Source: an uncultured Ruminococcus sp. (GTDB lineage: Bacteria; Bacillota; Clostridia; Oscillospirales; Acutalibacteraceae). Taken from it: a DNA stretch of 13,141 nucleotides. The translations under genes were made by a program, and so were the position numbers. Shown here piece by piece: positions 1 through 7,318 of this stretch (its first letter is position 1; each line of letters starts with the position of its first letter). The notes beneath the pieces were generated by a model. That model ran no database searches, was not told the origin of the DNA, and worked only from the letters and a program-made list of their open reading frames with translations. The stretch lies in contig CADCQO010000057.1 of assembly GCA_902803585.1 (NCBI GenBank), forward strand, positions 1 to 13,141, written 5' to 3'.

Positions 1-36
1 ACAGTGGTGCTAATCGCTATATACAGTGGTGCTAAT
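1..36. repeat. 14-bp direct repeat with 22-bp spacing
   Basis: The sequence ACAGTGGTGCTAAT occurs at 1-14 and again at 23-36, so the period is 22 bp. The window starts exactly at the first copy, so more copies could lie to the left. A period near 22 bp resembles plasmid iterons or tandem regulator sites, but two copies are too few to decide. Confidence 0.5.
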
Positions 37-233
37 TGATTCTGTATTTGCCGATATATCGTCGTTTAAGGCATCCGAAAACACTCTTAAAACATATTTA
101 AAACATCTTTCAATCATTCTTTCAATCATAGACGGAAAGATTTTTTTAATTTTTTTCGACGTTTTAACAATTTTCGTTGATAAAATAAGGCGTTTTAAGT
201 GAATTATCGTCAGTTTATTCTTTCTATGATTGT

Positions 234-365
234 AAAGATTCAACATTTCAACATTTTTTGTTGAAAAGCAAGGATTTCTCAACATTTTGACGTTGAAAAG
301 ATTCAACATTTCAACATTTTTTGTTGAAAGGCAAATTTCTTTCAACAGTAAAATGTTGAAAGAAA
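234..365. repeat. Cluster of TTTCAACA/TGTTGAAA hairpins within a 63-bp direct repeat
   Basis: A 33-bp sequence recurs identically at 234-266 and 297-329, 63 bp apart. Each copy contains the inverted repeat TTTCAACA-N5-TGTTGAAA (arms 246-253/259-266 and 309-316/322-329). A third, longer hairpin has 12-bp arms at 336-347 and 354-365 around a 6-nt loop and ends in the same TGTTGAAA word. A weaker TCAAC/GTTGA pair sits between the copies. Possible roles are operator sites, an intergenic hairpin element, or part of a transfer origin. None can be chosen from the sequence alone. Confidence 0.75.
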
Positions 366-437
366 AGTGTATACTTTTTTATGGTTAAAAAGAAAGCAAT
401 GACATATAGCATGATCAGAACAGAAAAAAGCCGTTAG
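336..437 (+). pseudogene. Possible relic of a MobV-type oriT and relaxase gene start
   Basis: A 12-bp-stem hairpin (336-365) is followed at once by AGTGTATACTTTTTTATG (366-383). This resembles, from memory, the hairpin plus AGTGTG-TTATACTTT nick region that sits just upstream of mob genes on MobV plasmids such as pMV158. The ATG at 381 opens an 18-codon frame whose end reads MTYSMIRTEKSR, similar in style to the N-terminus of MobV/Pre relaxases, before a TAG at 435-437. No clear continuation is seen in the other frames and no ribosome binding site precedes the ATG. The resemblance is short and AT-rich, so chance is a real alternative. Confidence 0.25.
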
Positions 438-500
438 GAGACAACAAAAAGCGACAAATAGCCATTCACTTCTGAAAATATACCACTTACTCTGACAAAG

Positions 501-529
501 TTGAATAAAAAAGGTCAACGGAATATACT
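501..529 (+). promoter_or_regulatory. Candidate sigma-A promoter for the operon
   Basis: TTGAAT (501-506) and TATACT (524-529) are separated by exactly 17 bp, giving four and five matches to the -35 and -10 consensus. Transcription would start near 536 and leave an untranslated leader of about 200 nt before the ATPase gene. It is the best-spaced pair I found upstream of the operon. AT-rich DNA yields such matches by chance, so this is a prediction only. Confidence 0.45.
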
Positions 530-732
530 AAACACAGAAAACATAAAACAAGGAAAATCAGCTCAGGAAATTATTGAATCAGTTTCCAGGATATAGTGAA
601 TAAGTATGAATATATACCGAAATATCGTTTACTTCAAAAAAATGGCTGTTCACTCTTGATCTGTAGAGGAAAGCTCAGAAATGACCTATAATAATCACAT
701 AAGAAAAATACAGTTCAGAAAGGTTGGTCGTA

Positions 733-1476
733 ATGAATAATATTCTTGAGGTTAACGAACTTGTTAAGGTATATAAAAGTCAAAAAGGCGGTCAGGAATG
801 CAAAGCTCTGAACGGAGTGAACTTTGAGATAAAAGAAGGCGAATTTGTAGCGATAATGGGAGAATCCGGCTCTGGAAAAACAACTCTCCTCAATATGCTT
901 GCCGCACTCGATACTCCTACGTCCGGAAGTATCAATCTTGACAAAAAAAATCTTATCGGTTTCGATGATAAATCTTTGAGTAAGTTCAGACGTGAAAACC
1001 TTGGATTTGTTTTTCAGGAATTCAATCTGCTCGATAACTTTACTATAAGAGAAAATATAGGACTTCCGCTTGTTCTTTCAGGACATAAAAAGGACGAGAT
1101 AGAGCTAAAAATAAAAAAACTTGCTGAGATGCTTGGCATTAAAAAATTACTTGATAAATACCCTTATCAGGTGTCTGGAGGCGAAAAACAGCGGGCAGCT
1201 ATTTGCAGGGCTTTAATAGTAGAGCCTAAAATGCTTCTTGCTGATGAGCCAACAGGTGCTCTTGATTCATATAACTCAGAGCAGACAATGAATTGTTTCA
1301 AGAGAATCAACGAAGAAAAGAAGCAAACTATCGTAATGGTAACCCACAGTGCAAAAGCCGCTGCTGCTTCCCAGAGAATAATGATAATCAAGGACGGCAA
1401 GATCGGAAATAATATCTATTCTGCTGGAAAATCTTTTGAGCAGATCGAAACGGAGATCAACGCTTCACTCAGATAA
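733..1476 (+). CDS. ABC transporter ATP-binding protein, BceA/SalX-like (antimicrobial peptide resistance)
   Basis: This 247-residue protein is a complete nucleotide-binding subunit that should power the membrane protein encoded just downstream. It shows Walker A (GESGSGKT, near residue 43), the Q-loop (FVFQEFNLLDNFT), the ABC signature (VSGGEKQR), Walker B with the glutamate (MLLADEPTGALD) and the H-loop (MVTHS). The order and wording are typical of the MacB/LolD/BceA group, and the length is normal. The ATG at 733 is preferred over a TTG at 724 because AAAGG at 719-723 is well spaced from it. The permease starts 23 bp downstream. In a lantibiotic cluster the pair most likely protects the producer by removing peptide from its target in the membrane. 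Export of another substrate cannot be excluded. Confidence 0.93.
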   Translation: MNNILEVNELVKVYKSQKGGQECKALNGVNFEIKEGEFVAIMGESGSGKTTLLNMLAALDTPTSGSINLDKKNLIGFDDKSLSKFRRENLGFVFQEFNLLDNFTIRENIGLPLVLSGHKKDEIELKIKKLAEMLGIKKLLDKYPYQVSGGEKQRAAICRALIVEPKMLLADEPTGALDSYNSEQTMNCFKRINEEKKQTIVMVTHSAKAAAASQRIMIIKDGKIGNNIYSAGKSFEQIETEINASLR

Positions 1477-1499
1477 CAGACAGTAAGGAGAATTATTTT

Positions 1500-3482
1500 A
1501 TGAATCATATATGCTTTAGCATGGCGCTGAGCAATCTGAAGAACAATAAAAAGCATTACAGGGCATATCTTTCAATAAATGCTATGATCGTAATGTTTAT
1601 ATATCTTTTTATCTATATTGCAAATAATGACGGTATATTGAAGATATCAGGAGGCGGCACTATAAGGCTCCTGCTGTTCATGGGCATATTTGCAGTAGGT
1701 ATTTTCTCAGCGATATTTCAGTTTTATATAAACAGCTTTCTCATGAAGCGCAGAAAAAAGGAATACGGTCTTTACAGTATACTTGGACTTGAAAAAAAGC
1801 ACATATCAAAGATAATGCTTTTTGAAAATATAATTCTGTTTTTATTGTCTTCAATACTTGGAACAGTTGCAGGAATACTTTCAGGAAAAGCTATATTCAA
1901 GCTTTTGCTGAAACTTATGAAGTGTGAAGTCCCTTTTGAAAATGATATCAAACTGTTAAATATTGGTATAACCTGTCTGATGTTTCTGATCGTGAGTATC
2001 ATAGTTTACTTGTATAATGTCAGGACGATATACAGAACAAGCACTATCGATATGCTTAAAGGCGCTCAGAAAGCAACAGAAACGACAAAAAAAGAAAGCA
2101 TCATCAGATTTGTTATAGGTGCTGCAATGGTATCATTTGCCTGTATAAAGCTTAATTATCAAGTTGCTGTTTTGGGAAGCATCGAGTCACTTTTTATCAA
2201 CGTGATAGTTCTTCTTCTTGGAACATACATGGTTTATGAAGCAGTTTGCTATTTCATACTGAAAGTTCTTACCAGAATAAGCAAGATCTACTACAGAAAG
2301 AATACTTTCTTCCCCATATCGAATATGTTGTACAGAAATAAACAGACGGCTGCTGGTCTTGCAAGCATCTGTATACTTCTGACAGTAATAAGCATCATTA
2401 CTTCAACAACGGTATCTCTCTATGCAGGAACTGAAATACAGGTGAGAGATGCTCTCGCATATGACGGGATCGCAATATCAGAAAAAACAGACGAAGATGA
2501 CAGGATAATAGAGGAAGCTGCTCAGGCTGCTGCATTGTCAAGCGGTGCAAAGCTCAAAAATAGTGTTATTTATCATCCGCTAATATATTCTGTATTCTGT
2601 GATAAGGAGAGCAATATATCTTTCAGCAATTCAGGCGATATGGACATTTGTCTGCTGAATATCCTTACACAGGACGATTACAACAGTATACAGAGTGATT
2701 CAGTATCTCTTTCAGATAATGAAGCTGCTGTGATCTCAGAACATGATATTTACAGGGGAAAGAACAATATCAGACTCGGAAATACAGAGCTGAATATAAC
2801 TCATTACCTTGACGGATTTAAACTCATAGATCAGCAGAGCAAGACATCAACTCTGAACGATATTTATGTGATAGTGGCTGATGAAGTGGTTCAGAACAGC
2901 CTTATGGAAGAAATCAACGCTTCTGAAGGACGTCAGAACAATGTGGAAACATATTACGAATTTGGTTCAGAAGGTTCAGAAGATGAGCGTATAGCATTTG
3001 AAAAAGCTCTTAGATCTAACCTTAACAGCAGTCAGATATCGCTTGATGTTTTTACTACGAAGCATGAATTGAGAGATAATTCCTATGCACAGAACAGTGT
3101 ATATTTATTCCTTGGATTTTTCCTTTCGATACTGTTTCTTAGTCTGATGCTTGTTATCATGTATCACAAACAGTTACAGGAAGCAGTAGATGATACTCCG
3201 AAATATGGTATCATGCGAAAAATCGGCTGTTCGGCAGCACAGTGCAGGAAGATAATCAAAAATCAGAGCTGTATTGCATATTTTGCTCCGGTAGTGCTTG
3301 CTGGTGCTTACTCAGCGGTAATGTACAGAGTAATATGCAGTGTATTGAGAATGTTTCTCCTTGGTGATACAGGAATAATAATCAAGTGTATAATGTTTAC
3401 ATTCATGGCGGTTTTTGTTATATATTTTATCGGATATCTCATCACAAACAGAGTATATGCAAAAACAGTCCTCGAAAAATAA
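1500..3482 (+). CDS. BceB-like FtsX-domain ABC permease with large extracellular domain
   Basis: This 660-residue membrane protein has about ten predicted hydrophobic segments. Four lie before residue 175, three between about 200 and 310, and three after about 540. A hydrophilic region of roughly 220 residues (about 315-535) separates segments seven and eight. This topology and length match the BceB/VraE/PsdB family of bacitracin and lantibiotic resistance permeases, whose extracellular domain takes part in peptide sensing and detoxification. FtsX-type folds are expected at both ends. An AAGGAG at 1485-1490 is placed 9 nt before the ATG. It is the partner of the upstream ATPase, and the oxidoreductase follows after 19 bp, so it appears to be part of the same transcript. 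No BceRS-type two-component system is in the window, although these transporters often work with one. Confidence 0.88.
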   Translation: MNHICFSMALSNLKNNKKHYRAYLSINAMIVMFIYLFIYIANNDGILKISGGGTIRLLLFMGIFAVGIFSAIFQFYINSFLMKRRKKEYGLYSILGLEKKHISKIMLFENIILFLLSSILGTVAGILSGKAIFKLLLKLMKCEVPFENDIKLLNIGITCLMFLIVSIIVYLYNVRTIYRTSTIDMLKGAQKATETTKKESIIRFVIGAAMVSFACIKLNYQVAVLGSIESLFINVIVLLLGTYMVYEAVCYFILKVLTRISKIYYRKNTFFPISNMLYRNKQTAAGLASICILLTVISIITSTTVSLYAGTEIQVRDALAYDGIAISEKTDEDDRIIEEAAQAAALSSGAKLKNSVIYHPLIYSVFCDKESNISFSNSGDMDICLLNILTQDDYNSIQSDSVSLSDNEAAVISEHDIYRGKNNIRLGNTELNITHYLDGFKLIDQQSKTSTLNDIYVIVADEVVQNSLMEEINASEGRQNNVETYYEFGSEGSEDERIAFEKALRSNLNSSQISLDVFTTKHELRDNSYAQNSVYLFLGFFLSILFLSLMLVIMYHKQLQEAVDDTPKYGIMRKIGCSAAQCRKIIKNQSCIAYFAPVVLAGAYSAVMYRVICSVLRMFLLGDTGIIIKCIMFTFMAVFVIYFIGYLITNRVYAKTVLEK

Positions 3483-3501
3483 CGGGCAAAGGAAAGATAT
3501 T

Positions 3502-4227
3502 ATGAAACTATTCGGATTTGCAGGAACTGCACACAAGCCTTCTTATACAGCAAATATCATTGAAAAATTGAGCGATGAACTTAAAAGAGAAGGTGTGATA
3601 GATACAGCAGTCATATTCAAAGGTTCTGATGTTGATGTGACAATGTGCAAAGGCTGTCTTAGCTGTTATCAGTGCGGAAACTGCATACTTGATGCTCATG
3701 ATGATATGTCAAGGCTAAAAAATGAGATATTGAGTTCAGATATAGTTGTTTTTGGAAGTCCTGTATATGTTCATGACGTTTCAGGAACGATGAAGAATTT
3801 CATTGACCGGTTTGTCGTATGGATGTATCTTTACAGATTAGTTGGAAAAACAGCCGTAACAGTATCCGCATCTGCTTCAAACGGAAATATCTTTGTCGAT
3901 AAATATCTTCAGAAGGTGCTGAAAATAATGGGTGCAAACGTTGCAGGAAGTATTTCGGTAAATATGTTTACCAGACCGGAAGAAATAGACAGTCAGATCA
4001 GAAAATGCTGTGATGCAGTAAAAAATTCTATTGTAAACGGCATTACAGAGCCTGATATGCTTCAGGAGGAATATTTCTCAGCTACACGTCAGACAATACT
4101 GCATCCTCTTGCAAAAGGCTATTTAGCAGATTATTGGAAAGAAAAAGATCTGGCTGAATATGAAAAATATATGGATTACTATAATTCATACTCTAAAACT
4201 GCTATTCAGGAGGCAAAAAAATGGTAA
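3502..4227 (+). CDS. Flavodoxin-fold NAD(P)H-dependent oxidoreductase, candidate lanthipeptide tailoring enzyme
   Basis: The 241-residue product looks like the NADPH-dependent FMN reductase/flavodoxin family. It opens with a beta strand and a loop of the FMN-phosphate-binding kind (LFGFAGTAHKPSYT). A cysteine-rich segment follows (C49, C52, C55, C58, C61, each spaced by two residues), then DDM at 67-69 and the motif FGSPVYVHDVSGTMKNFIDR near 85-104. An in-frame ATG lies upstream at 3415 inside the permease gene. The start at 3502 is chosen because GGAAAG precedes it and the flavodoxin strand begins there. The end overlaps lanM1 by 7 nt, which suggests translational coupling and a role in maturation. 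Some lanthipeptide clusters encode reductases (LanJ enzymes) that turn dehydro-residues into D-Ala or D-Abu. That role here is inference, and redox control of cysteines is an alternative. Confidence 0.85.
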   Translation: MKLFGFAGTAHKPSYTANIIEKLSDELKREGVIDTAVIFKGSDVDVTMCKGCLSCYQCGNCILDAHDDMSRLKNEILSSDIVVFGSPVYVHDVSGTMKNFIDRFVVWMYLYRLVGKTAVTVSASASNGNIFVDKYLQKVLKIMGANVAGSISVNMFTRPEEIDSQIRKCCDAVKNSIVNGITEPDMLQEEYFSATRQTILHPLAKGYLADYWKEKDLAEYEKYMDYYNSYSKTAIQEAKKW

Positions 4228-7200
4228 GATCAGAAAGTGTTATTAAATCATGGACATCTTTGTATCCTGAATATGGTACACAGAAATATGCCGAAGGTCT
4301 CATAGAGAGGGTCTGGGGCATTTCTATGAAGGATATGGCAGAAGAGAGCTGCAATATCCTGAATGCCCCTGAAAAGCTCATAAAAGCGGCTGAAAAGCTT
4401 ACTAAGGCAGAAAAACACCCTAAACTTGATGAGTTCAGCAAGTTTATCGCTGATAAAGCAAGTATGTATGGATTCTTTGTTCCTGTAATAAATTATATAT
4501 TTAATAATTACGATAAGGATTTTGAAAAACGCAGATATCCTATAGGCCATGTTATAGAAACGGTGATCACGCAGGTAAGTGAATATACCCTTAAAACACT
4601 TGTTCTTGAGATCAATTCAGCAAGGGAAAAAGGTATCCTGAAAGGCGAAACTTCTGAGGAAAGATACAAATATTTTGAAAAAGTGCTTCTTTCTGATATA
4701 GATTTCGTAACTTCACTTTATGCAAGATATAACGTGCTTGCAGATGTACTTATCAGGGCGGCAGATGACAATTGCAGATATTTCCTTGAAATACTTGATA
4801 ATTACGAAAAGGACAAGGAGCTGATCAGAGAAAAACTCGGAGTCAGCGGATGTGGTGCTGTTAAGATGATAGACACCGGCAAGGGAGACAAGCATAACGG
4901 AAAAAGTGTTGCATTTGTGGAATTTGAGGACGGCTCAAAGCTTATATACAAGCCTCACAGTCTTGGAACAGAAACAGGTTTTTTCAGGCTTATTGAGTGG
5001 TTCAACGGCTGTAAAACAGATGATCTTCTGGATATGAGAGCAACAGAATCTGCTGATGCGTCAGATCACGGCTGGTCACTGATAATCAAGTGCAGGGACG
5101 CAGATTCCATGCAGGATGTCAATGATTTCTATGTACGTGCAGGACAGATGCTTTGTTTCTTGTATACGATGAATACAGTAGACTGTCATTTTGAGAATAT
5201 AATCTCTGACGGTGCCTATCCGATACTTGTGGACTGTGAAACACTTTTCCACCCGCATATCATCGGCAGAAACAGCGGTATCGGCAGAAAGAGCGACCGT
5301 ATATTTGAGCTTATGACACGTCATATCGACACATCAGTAATGAAAGTCGGTCTTCTTCCTAATTTTATCATAGGCGGAAAGAATAATGATATAAGATTCG
5401 ATATCAGCGGACTTGGTGAATGCGGAGATCATGAATTCCCGTTCAGACAGATGAGGCTGATAGATGAAGGCAGGGATACAGTAAGAATAACATATGATTT
5501 CTTAAAAGCCAAGAATACTAATAACTGCCCGAAATATAACGGCAGACAGTATTCAAGCTATGGTTATTCAAAGCAGCTTAAAGAAGGATTTGAGAAAACG
5601 TTCCGCTGGATAATTGAAAGAAAGCAGGAATATCGTGAAAAAATACATGAATTCTTTGCAGGTGCAGATATAAGACTGCTTTTCAGAGCAACTCATATCT
5701 ATGCAAGACTTCTTCTCACAAGCTATCATCCGGATTTCCTTGAGGACAGCCCCAGCAGAAAGGCTATTCTTGCAAGAATAGGTATCAATTCTGATGAGGA
5801 GACAAGAAGAATGGTGAAAAGCGAAGCAAAAGCTATGGAAAAGGGAAATGTTCCGCTGTTTACCTGTAAAATAGACGGCAGGGATATCTACAGTGACGAT
5901 GAACTTGCATGGAAAGAATATCTTGAAAAGTCCCCTATAGACTATGCAGATGAAAAAATAAACGGAATGTCGGAGGAAACACTGTATCAGCAGTCTGAAT
6001 ATATCGCAATGTCGTTCAATATGACAGGTTCAGGCACAGAGATCGATCTTACAGGCATAAAGTTTGCAGATGATAATAAATACGGTGAAAACAGCAGAAG
6101 TGAATGGATAAAGACAGCTAAAGACATCGGAGATTATCTGCTTTCAATGAGTCTTGTTATGGAAGACGGCGGAAGGATACACAGAAACTGGATAAGCTGT
6201 ACGCTGAAAGGCAATTCAGAGAGTGCGGCAGATGTAACTCCTGTCGGATATGATGTATATAACGGTTCATCGGGTATTATTCTGTTCCTTGCAAAACTTG
6301 GCGAGATAACAGGCGAGGAGAAATATATCAGTGCTGCAAAAGAAAGTCTTAACAGTATATACTCATTTCTTGACGAACTGAATGACAAAGAACTTTGTTC
6401 AGTAGGATTTTTCAACGGTATATCTGGGTATCTGTATGCTATGAATGAGGTATATTCACTGACACATGACGAAGAATGCAGAAAATACATAGATATTACT
6501 TTTGATATTATCGACAGATCAGCAGGAGAGATGGAAAATTATGATATTATCGGCGGTATTGCCGGCTGTATCTCAGCTCTCACTACAATATATGAAAAAC
6601 CGGATACTTCCGGAGAATTAAAGCTCAGATGCAGAAATATAACCGAAAAATGTATCGACAGACTGAAAAATACTGCAACAGAGCCGAAAGCAGGCGGTAT
6701 TTCATGGAAAGCAGACTATGAAAACAAGAATATGACAGGATTCGCTCATGGAAATGCTGGTATCATAGCAGTGCTTGCAAAGGCGCAGAGGATATTCGGA
6801 GCAAGAGAAGACATAAATAAGCTGATCGAAGATGCTCTGAAATTTGAGCGTATGCTGTACAACAAAGAAGACGGAAACTGGCTCATAAATGACATGGAGT
6901 CAAAATACGGCAATGGTTGGTGTCATGGTGTTCCGGGGATACTTCTTGAAAAGGCAGAGCTTATAGCAAACGATTACAGGGAAAAAGACATATATTCAGA
7001 ATATAAAGCTGCTCTCGGAACGACTGTTAATTATAGTTTTGGTATCGGGCCAAGCCTTTGCCATGGTGATCTTGGAAATCTACAGATAGTTCATTATGCT
7101 GCCGAAGTAAACAGCGATGAGGAACTTAAACAGAGATGTGAACATAAGTTCGATGAGATAGTAAAGAAGGTAATAATCCCGAGATACAAAGGAAAATCAT

Positions 7201-7307
7201 TCAGAGGCACTAATTCAGCAGGACTTATGATAGGAAGTGCCGGTTTCGGATATACGCTGCTTAGAATGGCTTATCCTGAACGTGTTAAAATGATATTGGG
7301 TGCATAA
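4221..7307 (+). CDS. lanM: Class II lanthipeptide synthetase LanM (first copy)
   Basis: This 1028-residue bifunctional enzyme dehydrates Ser/Thr in precursor cores by phosphorylation and elimination, then cyclises with Cys to form (methyl)lanthionine. The N-terminal dehydratase half shows a GDKHNGKSV segment (222-230), the lysine motif YKPHS (243-247), the catalytic DCHFEN (321-326), DCETLF (338-343) and a later RATHIYA/SYHP block. The C-terminal LanC-like cyclase shows FAHG (His843), GWCHG (Cys901, His902) and LCHGDLGN (Cys947, His948). Cys901, Cys947 and His948 are the expected zinc ligands. Length is usual for LanM. AGGAGG sits just before the ATG, which lies inside the last codons of the oxidoreductase gene. 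The GDxH loop is one residue shorter than in the second LanM. The presence of two LanMs suggests each prefers one precursor class. Confidence 0.96.
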   Translation: MVRSESVIKSWTSLYPEYGTQKYAEGLIERVWGISMKDMAEESCNILNAPEKLIKAAEKLTKAEKHPKLDEFSKFIADKASMYGFFVPVINYIFNNYDKDFEKRRYPIGHVIETVITQVSEYTLKTLVLEINSAREKGILKGETSEERYKYFEKVLLSDIDFVTSLYARYNVLADVLIRAADDNCRYFLEILDNYEKDKELIREKLGVSGCGAVKMIDTGKGDKHNGKSVAFVEFEDGSKLIYKPHSLGTETGFFRLIEWFNGCKTDDLLDMRATESADASDHGWSLIIKCRDADSMQDVNDFYVRAGQMLCFLYTMNTVDCHFENIISDGAYPILVDCETLFHPHIIGRNSGIGRKSDRIFELMTRHIDTSVMKVGLLPNFIIGGKNNDIRFDISGLGECGDHEFPFRQMRLIDEGRDTVRITYDFLKAKNTNNCPKYNGRQYSSYGYSKQLKEGFEKTFRWIIERKQEYREKIHEFFAGADIRLLFRATHIYARLLLTSYHPDFLEDSPSRKAILARIGINSDEETRRMVKSEAKAMEKGNVPLFTCKIDGRDIYSDDELAWKEYLEKSPIDYADEKINGMSEETLYQQSEYIAMSFNMTGSGTEIDLTGIKFADDNKYGENSRSEWIKTAKDIGDYLLSMSLVMEDGGRIHRNWISCTLKGNSESAADVTPVGYDVYNGSSGIILFLAKLGEITGEEKYISAAKESLNSIYSFLDELNDKELCSVGFFNGISGYLYAMNEVYSLTHDEECRKYIDITFDIIDRSAGEMENYDIIGGIAGCISALTTIYEKPDTSGELKLRCRNITEKCIDRLKNTATEPKAGGISWKADYENKNMTGFAHGNAGIIAVLAKAQRIFGAREDINKLIEDALKFERMLYNKEDGNWLINDMESKYGNGWCHGVPGILLEKAELIANDYREKDIYSEYKAALGTTVNYSFGIGPSLCHGDLGNLQIVHYAAEVNSDEELKQRCEHKFDEIVKKVIIPRYKGKSFRGTNSAGLMIGSAGFGYTLLRMAYPERVKMILGA

Positions 7308-7318
7308 AGGAGCAAACT

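Larger units (their letters stand above)
1..732. other. Gene-poor region upstream of the lanthipeptide operon
   Basis: No intact gene with a credible start and ribosome binding site is visible here. The left edge has a short direct repeat. Around 87-129 there are small AT-rich tandem repeats, including a 12-mer TCTTTCAATCAT repeated at 106-117 and 118-129. Positions 234-365 hold a hairpin cluster. From 381 there is a short start-like reading frame followed by stop-interrupted sequence, and 462-596 is an open but start-less stretch of 44 codons. A promoter-like sequence lies at 501-529. The region looks like a junction or decayed element next to the operon. That reading is inference. Confidence 0.6.

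Noticed and set aside
10..345. Minus-strand 111-codon open frame over the repeat cluster
   Set aside because: It starts at a TTG inside the hairpin repeats without a ribosome binding site. Its repeated STKNVEMLNL text is simply the DNA repeat translated.
234..365. CRISPR array
   Set aside because: There are only two copies of the long repeat, they are internally palindromic, and the spacer itself contains related hairpin words. No cas gene is present.
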